Shown here: in pieces, positions 1 to 9,790 of the stretch
Layout of the letters: the number at the start of each line of letters is the position of its first letter
Numbering within the stretch: position 1 is the stretch's first letter
Origin: Pseudonocardiales bacterium
Lineage (GTDB): Bacteria; Actinomycetota; Actinomycetes; Mycobacteriales; Pseudonocardiaceae
Assembly: GCA_026393175.1 (NCBI GenBank)
Contig: JAPLAT010000142.1
Location: forward strand, 1 to 40,694
Length of the DNA: 40,694 nucleotides
Direction: 5' to 3'
Notes under the pieces: generated by a model
Seen by the model: only the letters and a program-made list of their open reading frames with translations
The model's database searches: none
Told to the model about the DNA's origin: nothing
Made by a program: the position numbers and the translations under genes

Positions 1-78
1 GGGCCCGATCGGCTGCGGCCCGGTCTGCTCGGACCCGATCGGCTGCGGCCCCGTCTGCTGGGGCCCGGGCTGCTGCGG
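1..78 (-). repeat. 30-nt in-frame tandem repeat (about 2.5 copies) encoding (E/Q)QTGPQPIG(S/P)
   Basis: gggcccgatcggctgcggcccggtctgctc / ggacccgatcggctgcggccccgtctgctg / gggcccgggctgctgcgg. Confidence 0.75.
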
Positions 79-447
79 CGGGGCGGCGGGGGGCAGCGGG
101 CGACCCGCCACGGGCGGTCGCGGCGGGAACACCGGCCGCTCGGCCGTGCGCGGTGCGCCGGGGGCCTCGGGCGGCGGGGCGGTCACGGCCCGGCCGCGCT
201 CGGCCCAGGCCGCGAGGTCGTCGTCCCCGGCGGCGTCCTCCTCGGGTACGCGCCCCGGGCGCAGCGGCAGGGACGAGTCGGGGGCGGACTCCCGCTCCCC
301 CTCGGCCCCGCTCTCCGACGGCTCCACCGGCGCGACGTACGGACGGGTCTTGCGCGCGCGGGGTGCGGCGCCCCACTGTTCGCGTACGTAGCGGCCCACC
401 GAGCCGTCGGGGTAGTCCCCGTCGCCGTTGGACTCACGCTCTGTCAT
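1..447 (-). CDS. Hydrophilic, proline/glutamine-rich protein of unknown function (3' end beyond window)
   Basis: Reverse-strand reading from ATG at 447: MTERESNGDGDYPDGSVGRYVREQWGAAPRARKTRPYV... continuing open to position 1; ends in QTGPQPIG repeats. Confidence 0.6.
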   Translation of the reverse strand, partial: MTERESNGDGDYPDGSVGRYVREQWGAAPRARKTRPYVAPVEPSESGAEGERESAPDSSLPLRPGRVPEEDAAGDDDLAAWAERGRAVTAPPPEAPGAPRTAERPVFPPRPPVAGRPLPPAAPPQQPGPQQTGPQPIGSEQTGPQPIGP

Positions 448-578
448 CAGTGTGCCCCGCCGAGCCCTTCGTTCCGACCGTCCATCCCTGCTCCGGACGC
501 CGACGGTAGTCGCGCGGTCGGCCATGGTCGAGCCGCGTACGGGTGGTGCGTCGGCTCAGCGGGTGCTCCTCGGGGTGC

Positions 579-1481
579 TCACTGCAGCCCGGCGTAGGAG
601 TGCAGCCCCGCGACCACCATGTTGATGAAGAACAGGTTGAACAGCACGGTGGCCAGTCCGAGCACGTTGATCCAGGCCGCGCGGCCGGTGCGCCATCCCG
701 CCGTGGCGCGGGCGTGCAGGTAGGCGGCGTAGACGACCCACGACACGAACGCGACGGTCTCCTTGGGGTCCCAGCCCCAGAACCGGCCCCAGGCCGCCTC
801 GGCCCACACGGCGCCGGTGATGACGGCGAACGTGAACAGCGGGAACGCGACGATCGTGATGCGGTAGGCGAGCCGGTCGATCGCGTCGGCCGAGGGCAGC
901 CGGTCGGTGACGGCGGGCAGCGCGCCCGAGCGGCGCAGCAGGAACACGACGCTGGCGACCCCGGCCACCAGCAGCAGCCCCGACGAGATGCTGATCGTGG
1001 TGACGTGCACGACGAGCCAGTACGACTGCAGCGCGGGCTGCACCGGCGCCGCCTCGGCGTAGAGCACCCGCAGCCCGATGAACATCAGGGCCACGACCGG
1101 CAGCAGGACGAACGGGCCGACGGTGCGCACCCCGGCGTGCCGGCGCAGCACCACGAGCCAGGTGACGACGGCGGCCGCGCAGATCGCGGAGGAGAACTCG
1201 TACATGTTGCCCAGCGGCCACCGCTCGGCGGCCAGCCCGCGCGTCACGAGGGACACGACGTGCAGGAGCGCGCCCAGCGCGGTGACCGAGACCGCCATCC
1301 GGCCGAAGCGCTCCCCGCGGGCGGCCGGCGCGGCGTCGGTCGCGGCCGGCGCGCCCGCCCCCACCAGCGCGGACCGCGCGGCCGTGCGCACGGCGGCGAT
1401 CTCCATCGCGTGCAGCACGATGGCGAGGACGTAGACCACGATCGCGCCCATGAACAGGCGGTCGCTCCAGACGGCGAGCAT
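579..1481 (-). CDS. ccsB: Cytochrome c biogenesis protein CcsB/CcsA family
   Basis: MLAVWSDRLFMGAIVVYVLAIVLHAMEIAAV... with WGWDPKETVAFVSW heme-handling motif (WWD-like domain); start overlaps the resB stop. Confidence 0.92.
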   Translation of the reverse strand: MLAVWSDRLFMGAIVVYVLAIVLHAMEIAAVRTAARSALVGAGAPAATDAAPAARGERFGRMAVSVTALGALLHVVSLVTRGLAAERWPLGNMYEFSSAICAAAVVTWLVVLRRHAGVRTVGPFVLLPVVALMFIGLRVLYAEAAPVQPALQSYWLVVHVTTISISSGLLLVAGVASVVFLLRRSGALPAVTDRLPSADAIDRLAYRITIVAFPLFTFAVITGAVWAEAAWGRFWGWDPKETVAFVSWVVYAAYLHARATAGWRTGRAAWINVLGLATVLFNLFFINMVVAGLHSYAGLQ

Positions 1482-3100
1482 CAGCTCTCCTTCTCCGGTC
1501 GTAGCAGGGCGGCGGCGAGACGGTCGAACTCCTCGCCGTAGCCGGCGCGGTCGGTCCGGGCGAGCCCGCCGAGCGACACCACGGTACGGGTGGGATCCGT
1601 CGCGTCGGGGGTGAGGCGGGCCCAGAAGCGGCGGCGGCGCACGCCCAGGGAGGCGCCGAGGCCGAGCATCATGGTGACGGCGAACACGAGCACCCACACC
1701 TGGCCGGGATCGTGGCTCACCTGCAGGTTGACCCAGTCGTTCACGCCGTCGAAGCGGACGACCGTGCCGTCGTCCAGGGTCGTCGACTGCCCGGGCACGA
1801 GGTTGACCCGCGCGACCCGGACCAGCTCCCCCGACTCGATCTTCCCCTGGTCCACCTGGAAGATCGACTGGCCGCGGCCGTCGTCGAGCCCGAGGTCGCC
1901 GCGCAGCACGTCGACCGCCACCTCGGGATCGCGCAGCTCCGGGAAGATCGAGGTCACGACGTCCCCGCCGGACGTGGTGGGGGCGAGCAGGCCGGTGATC
2001 GCGATCTGGCTGCGGCGGCGCTGCTCGTCGTCGGTGACCCCGGGCGGCTCGAACTTCGTGGCCCCCTCCGACAGCAGGGTGGACTGGTCGACCGGGCGCC
2101 ACTGGATCTCGCCGGTGCGCTGCTCGCCGTTCGGGAACGTGACGGTGAAGATCGGCGCGTAGCCCTGGCCGAGCAGGTAGACGCGGTTGCCGTCGAGCCG
2201 CAGCGGGTTGTTCACCGCCAGCGGGAACGACCGCCACGCGTCGACGCGGCCGGTGTCGAGGTCCGCGCCGGTCTGGTAGCCCAGCGCGACGGCGTAGCGC
2301 TCGGCCTGGCCGGTGGGCAGGAACTCGGCGGTGACGTCGTCGACGCGCACGCAGAACGGGTCGAGGTCGGTGCCGTCGACGAGGGTGCCGGGCCGGAACG
2401 AGTCGTAGCCGAGGATGCCGGTGTTGCAGAACTGCCCGCCCCCGGAGAGCACGATGACCTGCCCCTCGTAGCCGAGCAGCTTGCCCGCGGCGAACCCGAG
2501 CAGCAGCCCGACCAGCGACAGGTGGAACACCAGGTTGCCGATCTCGCGGGAGTAGCCCTTCTCCGCGCTGACCGTGCGCACGCCGCCGTCCTCCGTGCGC
2601 TCGGCGACGCGCCAGCCACCCCACCGCCCGCTGCGCAGCAGGCCGTGGACGGCGGCCGTGGTGGCGTCCGGGTCGCCGTCGACGGTGCCGCCGTCGTGGT
2701 GGGGCAGGCGGGCGAGGTTGCGCGGGGTCGCCACCGGCCGGGCCCGCAGCGCCGTCGCGTCCTCCCAGGTGCGCGGCAGCACGCAGCCGATGAGGGAGAT
2801 CATGAGCAGCAGGTAGATCGCGGCGAACCATGGCGCGGCGAACACGTCGAACGCGCCGACCCGGTCGAGCAGCGGGGCGAGCGTCGGGTTGTCGGCGAAG
2901 TACTGGTCGACGAGCTGCTGGTTCAGCGAGCGCTGCGGCAGCAGGGCACCGGGCAGGGCGGCCAGCGCCAGCAGGAACAGCAGCACCAGGGCCGTCCGCA
3001 TGGACGTCAGCGCCCGCCAGGCGTTGCGCGCCCAGGTGAGCCGGGGCATCCGGGGACGCGGCCCGGGGGACTCCGGGGCGCGGGTCGCGGTCTCCACCAT
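1481..3100 (-). CDS. resB: Cytochrome c biogenesis protein ResB
   Basis: MVETATRAPESPGPRPRMPRLTWARNAWRALTSMRTALVLLFLLALAALPGALLPQRSLNQ...; classic ResB N-terminus and GNLVFHLSLVGLLLGFAAGKL. Confidence 0.92.
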   Translation of the reverse strand: MVETATRAPESPGPRPRMPRLTWARNAWRALTSMRTALVLLFLLALAALPGALLPQRSLNQQLVDQYFADNPTLAPLLDRVGAFDVFAAPWFAAIYLLLMISLIGCVLPRTWEDATALRARPVATPRNLARLPHHDGGTVDGDPDATTAAVHGLLRSGRWGGWRVAERTEDGGVRTVSAEKGYSREIGNLVFHLSLVGLLLGFAAGKLLGYEGQVIVLSGGGQFCNTGILGYDSFRPGTLVDGTDLDPFCVRVDDVTAEFLPTGQAERYAVALGYQTGADLDTGRVDAWRSFPLAVNNPLRLDGNRVYLLGQGYAPIFTVTFPNGEQRTGEIQWRPVDQSTLLSEGATKFEPPGVTDDEQRRRSQIAITGLLAPTTSGGDVVTSIFPELRDPEVAVDVLRGDLGLDDGRGQSIFQVDQGKIESGELVRVARVNLVPGQSTTLDDGTVVRFDGVNDWVNLQVSHDPGQVWVLVFAVTMMLGLGASLGVRRRRFWARLTPDATDPTRTVVSLGGLARTDRAGYGEEFDRLAAALLRPEKES

Positions 3101-3116
3101 CACGGCACCCCGGTCC

Positions 3117-3869
3117 TCACAGCACCGGGGTGAAACCGGCGACGGAGACCTGCAGCCGCACGAGCAGGCCGCCCCACAGGCCGGTGAGCAGCAGCACCCC
3201 GACGGCCACCATGAGCACGCCACCGCCGATCTGGATGCGGCGGGTGTGCCTGCGCAGCCAGCCCAGCGTGCGCACGGCCCGCGAGGCGCCCAGCGCGATG
3301 AGCACGAACGGGAGCCCGAGGCCCGCGCAGTAGGCGAGCGTCAGCACGACCCCGCGCAGCGACCCGCCGCCGGTGCCCGCGGCCACGGCGACGACGCCCG
3401 CGAGCGTCGGGCCGATGCAGGGCACCCAGCCCAGCCCGAACACCGCGCCGAGCAGCGGTGCGCCCCACACGCCGGCGCGCGGCAGCCAGTGCACCCGCTT
3501 CTCGTACTGCAGGACCGGGATGAGCCCGACGAACGCCAGCCCCATCGCGATCATCACGACGCCGCCGACCCGCTGCAGCACGGCCTCGTTGGCCACCAGC
3601 GCGTCGGCCAGCCACACCACGCCGACGAGGATCACGCCGAACACGACCGTGAACCCGGCGACGAACAGCGCCGCCGCGCCCGCCACCCGCCACCGCCTGC
3701 TGTCCTGCTCCCCGTTCTCCACGCCGACGAGCCCGGCGAGGTACGCGAGGTAGCCGGGGACCAGCGGCACGACGCACGGCGACGCGAAGCTCACCGCGCC
3801 CGCCAGCACGGCCACGGCGGCCGCGACCAGCAGCGGGCCGGAGACCGCGAGGGTGGTCGAGGGGTCCAT
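3117..3869 (-). CDS. ccdA: Cytochrome c biogenesis protein CcdA (DsbD-like transmembrane)
   Basis: [21 protein letters not shown] and [13 protein letters not shown] motifs with conserved cysteines; six-TM pattern. Confidence 0.93.
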   Translation of the reverse strand: MDPSTTLAVSGPLLVAAAVAVLAGAVSFASPCVVPLVPGYLAYLAGLVGVENGEQDSRRWRVAGAAALFVAGFTVVFGVILVGVVWLADALVANEAVLQRVGGVVMIAMGLAFVGLIPVLQYEKRVHWLPRAGVWGAPLLGAVFGLGWVPCIGPTLAGVVAVAAGTGGGSLRGVVLTLAYCAGLGLPFVLIALGASRAVRTLGWLRRHTRRIQIGGGVLMVAVGVLLLTGLWGGLLVRLQVSVAGFTPVL

Positions 3870-3948
3870 CGCGCTCCAGGGTAGGCCGCGGTCCCGGCGG
3901 TCCGCGCGTCGGGTTCTACAGCGCGTAGTGCAGCGCCCGGCGCCCGGG

Positions 3949-4533
3949 TCAGGTCGCCGCGGGGGGTTCGGCCGCCAGGTCCTTCACCACGGTGATGAGG
4001 TCCGACGGCCGGATCGGCAGCAGGGTCACCCAGGCGACCCGGTGCTGCTCGTCCAGCACGATCGTCGACGGCACGGCGTTGCGCGGGAACCCGTCGAGCG
4101 CGGCGAGCGTCCGCTGCGGGAAGTCGTAGATCGAGTCGTAGGTCAGCCCGCGGTCGCGGAGGAAGTCGGCCGCGGCGTCGCGGTCGTCGCGGACGTCGAT
4201 GCCCAGCACGACGGCGCCGTCGGAGGCGGTCTGCTCCTGCACGAACTGCAGGTCGGGGGCCTCCTCCCGGCACGGTCCGCACCAGGAGCCCCACACGTTG
4301 AGGACGACGACCCGCCCGGCGTAGTCGTCGAGCGAGATCGTCCGGCCGGGGTCGAGGAGGCTCTCCCCGGTGATGCCGGTGACCCGGCCCCGCTCGGCCT
4401 CCGGGTAGCTGATGGTGGTCTGCCCGCCGGGGGCGACGAACGTGAACTCCCCGCCGGTCGCGACGGCGTCCTGGGTGCCGGAGCAGCCGGTGAGCAGCAG
4501 CAGTGCCCCGAGCAGCAGCGCGAGTGCCCTCAT
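3949..4533 (-). CDS. TlpA/ResA-like thiol-disulfide oxidoreductase lipoprotein
   Basis: [19 protein letters not shown] lipobox; [16 protein letters not shown] thioredoxin motif. Confidence 0.9.
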   Translation of the reverse strand: MRALALLLGALLLLTGCSGTQDAVATGGEFTFVAPGGQTTISYPEAERGRVTGITGESLLDPGRTISLDDYAGRVVVLNVWGSWCGPCREEAPDLQFVQEQTASDGAVVLGIDVRDDRDAAADFLRDRGLTYDSIYDFPQRTLAALDGFPRNAVPSTIVLDEQHRVAWVTLLPIRPSDLITVVKDLAAEPPAAT

Positions 4534-5159
4534 GCGCCCGTCGCCCTCGGGTCGCTGCCGCCTGCCGGTTCGGTGTAGCGCACCTGCACGAGCTCGGCCC
4601 CGTCGAAGACCAGCGAGGTGAGCGAGGCCAGCGCGCACTGCCGGCGCCGCGGGTCGTGCCAGAGCCGCTGCCCGGTGACGAACCGGCGCAGCGTCCAGAT
4701 CGGCAGCTGGTGCGACACGCACAGCACCTCGCGGCCCGGCGCGGTCTCCCGGGCCCGGTGCACGGCCGCGAGCATCCGCTCGCCGATCTCGCGGTACGGC
4801 TCGCCCCAGGACGGGGTGAACGGGTCGCGCAGCTTGGGCCAGTGCCGCGGGCTGCGCAGCGCGCCGTCGCCGACGGAGACCCGCTCCCCCTCGAACTGGT
4901 TGCCGGCCTCGATGAGCCCCTCGTCCGTGCCGACCTGCAGGCCGTGCGCGGCCGCGACCGGGGCCGCGGTCTCCTGCGCCCGCTGCAGCGGCGACGCGAC
5001 GACGGCGCCGAGATCGGCGTCGGCCAGCGCCTTCGCGACGATCTCGGCCTGGTGGCGGCCGTTCGCCGAGAGGCGGAAGCCGGGGAGCCTGCCGTAGAGG
5101 ATGCCGTCGGGGTTGTGCACCTCGCCGTGGCGCAGCAGGTGGACCACGGTCCGCGTCAT
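4530..5159 (-). CDS. Histidine phosphatase family protein (phosphoglycerate mutase-like)
   Basis: [28 protein letters not shown] (RHG motif); 4-nt overlap with tlpA-like gene. Confidence 0.9.
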   Translation of the reverse strand: MTRTVVHLLRHGEVHNPDGILYGRLPGFRLSANGRHQAEIVAKALADADLGAVVASPLQRAQETAAPVAAAHGLQVGTDEGLIEAGNQFEGERVSVGDGALRSPRHWPKLRDPFTPSWGEPYREIGERMLAAVHRARETAPGREVLCVSHQLPIWTLRRFVTGQRLWHDPRRRQCALASLTSLVFDGAELVQVRYTEPAGGSDPRATGA

Positions 5160-6475
5160 CGGACGGGCTCCGCGGCCGCGGCGGCGGCCGCCGCGGCGGG
5201 GAGGGCGGCCTCGATCGTCGCCCACGCGTCGTCGTCGAGGGCCGCGGAGACGAACCAGGCCTCGAACGCGCTCGGCGGGGCGTACACCCCGCGGTCGAGC
5301 AGTGCGTGGAAGAACGGCGGGAACCGCCAGGTCTGCGCGGCGCGGGCGCCGGCGTAGTCGCGCACCTCGTCCTCGGTGAAGAAGACCGAGACCATCGACC
5401 CCGCGTACTGGACGCGGTGCGGGACGCCCGCTCCGGCGAGCGCGTCGCCGAGCAGGGTGCCCAGCCGCTTGGCGTTCGCGTCCAGGGTGGCGTAGACGGC
5501 GGCGTCGGCGGTGCGGAGCGTGGCCAGCCCGGCCGCGACGGCGACGGGGTTCCCGGACAGCGTGCCCGCCTGGTACACCGGCCCGGCCGGCGCGAGGTGC
5601 GCCATGTGCGCGGCCGACCCGCCGAACGCCGCGGCCGGCAGCCCCCCGGACATCACCTTGCCGAACGTGTAGAGGTCACCGGCCACGCCGTCGAGGCCGT
5701 ACCAGCCCGCCGCCGACACCCGGAAGCCGGTCATCACCTCGTCGACGACGAGCAGCGCGCCGTGGGCGTGGCAGACCTCGCGCAGCCCGGCGTTGAAGCC
5801 GGGGACGGGCGCGACCGCGCCCATGTTGCCCGCCGCCGCCTCGGTGATGACGCACGCGATCTCGGAGCCGCGCTCGGCGAACACGGCGCGTACGGCGTCG
5901 AGGTCGTTGTAGGGCAGGACGATCGTGTCGGCGGCCTGCGCCCCCGTCACGCCCGGGCTGGTGGGCAGGCCCAGCGTCGCGACGCCGGACCCGGCCTCGG
6001 CGAGCAGCGCGTCGACGTGGCCGTGGTAGCAGCCGGCGAACTTCACGACCGCCGTGCGGCCGGTGATGCCGCGGGCCAGCCGGATCGCGCTCATCGTGGC
6101 CTCGGTGCCGGAGTTGACCAGGCGCACCTGCTCGACCGGCGCCACCCGCCCGATGATCGCCTCGGCGAGCTCGATCTCGGCCTCGGTCGGGGCGCCGAAG
6201 GACAGCCCGTGCCCGGCCGCGGCGCGCACGGCGTCGACGACGGCGGGGTGCGCGTGGCCGAGGATCATCGGCCCCCACGAGCAGATCAGGTCGACGTAGC
6301 GGTTGCCGTCGGCGTCGGTGAGCCACGGGCCCTGCGCCGAGGCCATGAACCGGGGCGTGCCCCCGACGGAGGTGAACGCGCGGACCGGGGAGTTCACCCC
6401 GCCCGGGATCGCGGCGGACGCCCGCTCGAACAGGGCGCGGGAACGGTCGGGGGCTGACGACGTCGTGGGTACCAC
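5156..6475 (-). CDS. hemL: Glutamate-1-semialdehyde 2,1-aminomutase
   Basis: [23 protein letters not shown]..., [31 protein letters not shown] (PLP lysine). GTG at 6475 is a guessed start. Confidence 0.93.
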   Translation of the reverse strand: MVPTTSSAPDRSRALFERASAAIPGGVNSPVRAFTSVGGTPRFMASAQGPWLTDADGNRYVDLICSWGPMILGHAHPAVVDAVRAAAGHGLSFGAPTEAEIELAEAIIGRVAPVEQVRLVNSGTEATMSAIRLARGITGRTAVVKFAGCYHGHVDALLAEAGSGVATLGLPTSPGVTGAQAADTIVLPYNDLDAVRAVFAERGSEIACVITEAAAGNMGAVAPVPGFNAGLREVCHAHGALLVVDEVMTGFRVSAAGWYGLDGVAGDLYTFGKVMSGGLPAAAFGGSAAHMAHLAPAGPVYQAGTLSGNPVAVAAGLATLRTADAAVYATLDANAKRLGTLLGDALAGAGVPHRVQYAGSMVSVFFTEDEVRDYAGARAAQTWRFPPFFHALLDRGVYAPPSAFEAWFVSAALDDDAWATIEAALPAAAAAAAAAEPVR

Positions 6476-6498
6476 GGCCCCCAGTGTTCCAGCCGCGC

Positions 6499-7146
6499 TC
6501 AGCGCGCGGCGTACCAGCGGTTGGCCTGTGGGGCGAACCACGTGGCGAGCCCGCCGACCGCCAGCACGACCGGGGCGATGACGATCGCCGCGCCCGCCGG
6601 GTCGACGGCGACCGCCGAGACGAACCCGAGGATCAGGAACACCGAGAAGCCCACCGTCATCACCGCGACGAGGATCCGGGCCCAGTTCCGTCCGGTGAAC
6701 GCGATGATCGCGAAGATCACGTAGACGGCGGCCAGCGCGGTGAAGAACCCGGCCATGATCCGCAGGACCGAGACGAACGCCTCCGGGGAGGTGATGCCCG
6801 CGTCGCTGAGCGCCGGGTTGTCCAGGGCGTTGGGCGGCAGCAGCTCCGGGCCGATCGGGACGAGCAGGAACACCAGCCCGAACGCGAGGAACGGCAGCGC
6901 CGCCAGCAGCAGGAGCACCAGGCCGAGGATCATCGCCCCCGGGCGGGGGGGCGGCGTCCGGTCGAGGCCGCCGCCGGTGCCCGCGGGCGGGGGCGTGTAC
7001 GGCCCGTAGGGGCTGTACTGGCCGTACGGGTAGCCGCCGCCCTGCGGGACCGGGGCCTGCTGGGTCGGGGGCTCCTGGCCCGGGGGCAGCGGGTAGCGGG
7101 CGCCCCCGTACCCCGTGCCGTAGCGAGGCTCCTCGGGAGTGCTCAT
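6499..7146 (-). CDS. Membrane protein with proline/glycine/tyrosine-rich N-terminus
   Basis: [23 protein letters not shown]... followed by about four hydrophobic segments. Confidence 0.75.
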   Translation of the reverse strand: MSTPEEPRYGTGYGGARYPLPPGQEPPTQQAPVPQGGGYPYGQYSPYGPYTPPPAGTGGGLDRTPPPRPGAMILGLVLLLLAALPFLAFGLVFLLVPIGPELLPPNALDNPALSDAGITSPEAFVSVLRIMAGFFTALAAVYVIFAIIAFTGRNWARILVAVMTVGFSVFLILGFVSAVAVDPAGAAIVIAPVVLAVGGLATWFAPQANRWYAAR

Positions 7147-7166
7147 GGCTCCACGGTAGCGCCTGG

Positions 7167-7583
7167 TCAGGGACGCCTGTGGATGTCCTCGGACATGCGG
7201 ACCACGGCGAAGTAGAACTCGAGGATCAGCCGGAGGAACGCGAGGTAGAACAGCACCAGCACACCGCCGAGGAACAGCGCCAGGAACCCCAGGCCCGGGT
7301 CGACCACGAAGCCGAAGACGGTGTAGCCCAGCCAGGCGATGACCAGCAGGACCATGCCCATGACGTAGAGCAGCTTGATCAGCCCGGGCGTGGCGAAGGT
7401 GGTGAAGCTGAAGTCGAACAGCGCCGCGAACGAGCTCCGCTGGGCGGGGGCGCCGTAGCCGCCCTGGCCGGGGGGCGGACCCCAGCCGGGGGGCTGCTGC
7501 TGCCCGAAGCCGCCGCCGGGGGGCGGGTAGCCGGGGGGCTGCTGCTGCCAGCCCGGGCCGCCCGACGCGGGGTCGTAGCTCAT
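7167..7583 (-). CDS. DUF4282 domain-containing membrane protein
   Basis: Gly/Pro/Gln-rich N-terminus, then [35 protein letters not shown]... typical of DUF4282. Confidence 0.82.
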   Translation of the reverse strand: MSYDPASGGPGWQQQPPGYPPPGGGFGQQQPPGWGPPPGQGGYGAPAQRSSFAALFDFSFTTFATPGLIKLLYVMGMVLLVIAWLGYTVFGFVVDPGLGFLALFLGGVLVLFYLAFLRLILEFYFAVVRMSEDIHRRP

Positions 7584-7622
7584 CTCGGGGTCCCCTCCCT
7601 GAAGATCACCGGCGGGCGCAGG

Positions 7623-8594
7623 CTACACCCAGGCCGCGACCTCGGTGGCCCAGTACGTGAGCACCACGTCGGCGCCCGCGCGCCGGATGCCGGTCAGCGT
7701 CTCCAGGATCGTGCGCTCCCGGTCGAGCCAGCCCTGCGCGGCCGCGGCCTCGACCATCGCGTACTCCCCCGACACCTGGTAGGCCGCCACCGGCACGTCC
7801 GCGGTCTCGGCGACGGCCCGCAGCACGTCGAGGTAGGACATCGCGGGCTTGACCATCACCATGTCGGCGCCCTCCTCGAGGTCGAGCGCGAGCTCGCGCA
7901 GCGACTCCCGGACGTTGCCGGGGTCCTGCTGGTACGCGCGCCGGTCCCCGCGCAGCTGGGAGTCCACGGCCTCGCGGAACGGGCCGAAGAACGCCGAGGC
8001 GTACTTCGCGGTGTAGGCGAGGATGCCCGTGCCGGTGTGCCCGGCGGCGTCCAGCGCCTCGCGGATGACGCCGACCTGGCCGTCCATCATCCCGCTGGGG
8101 CCGAGCAGGTGCGCCCCGGCCTCGGCCTGGGCGACCGCCATCTCGGCGTACACGGCCAGCGTGGCGTCGTTGTCGACCGCCCCGGACGCGTCCAGCACGC
8201 CGCAGTGGCCGTGGTCGGTGAACTCGTCCAGGCAGGTGTCGGCCATCAGCACCGTCGTGTCGCCCACCTCGGCGCGGACGTCGCGCAGCGCCGCGTTGAG
8301 CACGCCGTCCGGGTCGACCCCCGCGCTGCCGACGGCGTCCCGCTCGGCCGGGACGCCGAACAGCATCAGCCCGCCGACCCCCGCCGCCACCGCCTCGGCG
8401 CATGCCTTGCGCAGCGAGTCGCGGCTGTGCTGCACGACCCCGGGCATCGAGGCGATCGGCTGCGGCTCGGTGAGCCCCTCCCGGACGAACAGCGGGAGGA
8501 CGAGGTGGCGGGGCCGCAGGTCGGTCTCGGACACCAGCCGCCGCAGGGCCGGTGTGGTGCGCAGCCGCCGGGGCCGGTGGGACGGGAAGGCCAT
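7623..8594 (-). CDS. hemB: Delta-aminolevulinic acid dehydratase (porphobilinogen synthase)
   Basis: [61 protein letters not shown]. Confidence 0.95.
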   Translation of the reverse strand: MAFPSHRPRRLRTTPALRRLVSETDLRPRHLVLPLFVREGLTEPQPIASMPGVVQHSRDSLRKACAEAVAAGVGGLMLFGVPAERDAVGSAGVDPDGVLNAALRDVRAEVGDTTVLMADTCLDEFTDHGHCGVLDASGAVDNDATLAVYAEMAVAQAEAGAHLLGPSGMMDGQVGVIREALDAAGHTGTGILAYTAKYASAFFGPFREAVDSQLRGDRRAYQQDPGNVRESLRELALDLEEGADMVMVKPAMSYLDVLRAVAETADVPVAAYQVSGEYAMVEAAAAQGWLDRERTILETLTGIRRAGADVVLTYWATEVAAWV

Positions 8595-8603
8595 GGGTGC
8601 AGC

Positions 8604-9620
8604 CTACGACGCGCTCCGAACGGCACGTCCGTCCACGAGGAGTGGACGGACGTGCCGTCCGTCGCGATCGGAGAGGGGCACCGCGATCACCGCCGGACGG
8701 GGCCGGGAGGCCGCCAGCGCGTAGCTGCCGTGCAGCTCGCGGAGGACATCGGCGCGGCGCGCCAGCTTCTGGGGCAGGGTGGGCAGGACGATCACCCCGG
8801 CCGCGGTCATCGCGGCACGGCGCTCGATCGTGCGGGCGTAGGACCCGGGGTCGAGGTGCCACTCCCTCGAGTCGATCTCCCAGGCCAGTGCGACCTCGTC
8901 GAACCAGGCGTCGGGTACCGCGAGGAACCGCCCGGACGGGTCGTGGAGGGCCACGTTCCACCGCGGCGTCGGGAGGCCGCTGCGCGCGAGCAGCGCGCGG
9001 GCGGCGGCCTCGGCGGCGGACCGCACGCCGTCGGACACCTCACGCAGCACGGATCGGGGCACGGCCGTGCCCCACTGGCACCCCGCCTCCAGTTCGGCGC
9101 CGAGCTGGGCCGGCGTGCACCGGCCGCGCTGCACGACCTCGGACAGCACGGCCCGCACCTCCGTGCGGTCGGTGACGCGCCGGACGTGGTCGAGCACCGC
9201 GCGGTCGAGCGGGGCCATCGGCCACCGGCCCGGCTCGGGCTCCGGCAGCCGGTGGGTGCGCTCGGCGAGGACCCGGCCCGCCCCGGCCCGGCGGCAGTCC
9301 TCCGGAACGAGCAGGTGGACGGGTCCCGACGGCCGCGGCATCCGCTCCATGCCGTGCAGCTCCAGCGCGTCGGCGCCGGTGAGCAGGGCCCGGTCGCCCG
9401 CGTAGAGCAGCGCCGCCAGCCTCCGCTCAGGCCGGGTCGGCGGCCCGTTGTTCAGCTTGACGACCCCCGGGAGCATCCGCCGCCACGGCCCGCCGGTGCG
9501 ACAGCGCCGGGCGATCGTGCTCCGGGCCAGGCCGAGACCGACCAGGTCGGCCACCCGCACGACGGTGGCTCCGCAGAGCGCGGCGTAGGCGTCCGGGGCG
9601 AGAGCGCTGCGACGAGACAT
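8604..9620 (-). CDS. AbiEi antitoxin-like N-terminal / DUF559-like protein
   Basis: Read from ATG at 9620: MSRRSALAPDAYAALCGATVVRVADLVGLGLARSTIARRCRTGGPWRRMLPGVV... (AbiEi_4-like HTH) and C-terminal VALAWEIDSREWHLDPGSYARTIERRAAMTAAGVIVLPTLPQ (DUF559/Vsr-like). Family call is by eye. Confidence 0.72.
   Translation of the reverse strand: MSRRSALAPDAYAALCGATVVRVADLVGLGLARSTIARRCRTGGPWRRMLPGVVKLNNGPPTRPERRLAALLYAGDRALLTGADALELHGMERMPRPSGPVHLLVPEDCRRAGAGRVLAERTHRLPEPEPGRWPMAPLDRAVLDHVRRVTDRTEVRAVLSEVVQRGRCTPAQLGAELEAGCQWGTAVPRSVLREVSDGVRSAAEAAARALLARSGLPTPRWNVALHDPSGRFLAVPDAWFDEVALAWEIDSREWHLDPGSYARTIERRAAMTAAGVIVLPTLPQKLARRADVLRELHGSYALAASRPRPAVIAVPLSDRDGRHVRPLLVDGRAVRSAS
8620..8658. repeat. Hairpin repeat copy A: 17-bp perfect stem, 5-nt loop (GAGGA)
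   Basis: ACGGCACGTCCGTCCAC-GAGGA-GTGGACGGACGTGCCGT; near-identical to copy B at 9713-9759. Confidence 0.93.
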
Positions 9621-9712
9621 GGCGCCGATGGTCTGACCCCGGCACCACCCGCCGGCACCCCCGACCCCGAACCTGTGGACGACCGGCCCCTCATGGGGAC
9701 AACCCGGGAACG

Positions 9713-9759
9713 ACGAACGGCACGTCCGTCCACCAGGAGTGGACGGACGTGCCGTTCGT
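9713..9759. repeat. Hairpin repeat copy B: 21-bp perfect stem, 5-nt loop (CAGGA)
   Basis: ACGAACGGCACGTCCGTCCAC-CAGGA-GTGGACGGACGTGCCGTTCGT; shares the full 17-bp arms of copy A. Confidence 0.93.
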
Positions 9760-9790
9760 TGCGGGTCGGGCGGGGACCCGAGCCCGGGGC

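Noticed and set aside
3915-3942. CTACAGCGCGTAG dyad between ccdA and the tlpA-like gene
   Set aside because: Very short (4-bp) arms and consistent with chance in GC-rich intergenic DNA.
8604-9620. Calling the AbiEi-like gene a complete toxin-antitoxin system
   Set aside because: No AbiEii-like nucleotidyltransferase toxin is adjacent; neighbours are heme genes. DUF559/AbiEi-type singletons are common in actinobacteria.
8620-9759. Interpretation of the two hairpins as a CRISPR or integron attC pair
   Set aside because: Only two copies 1.1 kb apart, no spacer periodicity, no cas or integrase gene, and perfect stems without attC-like bulges.
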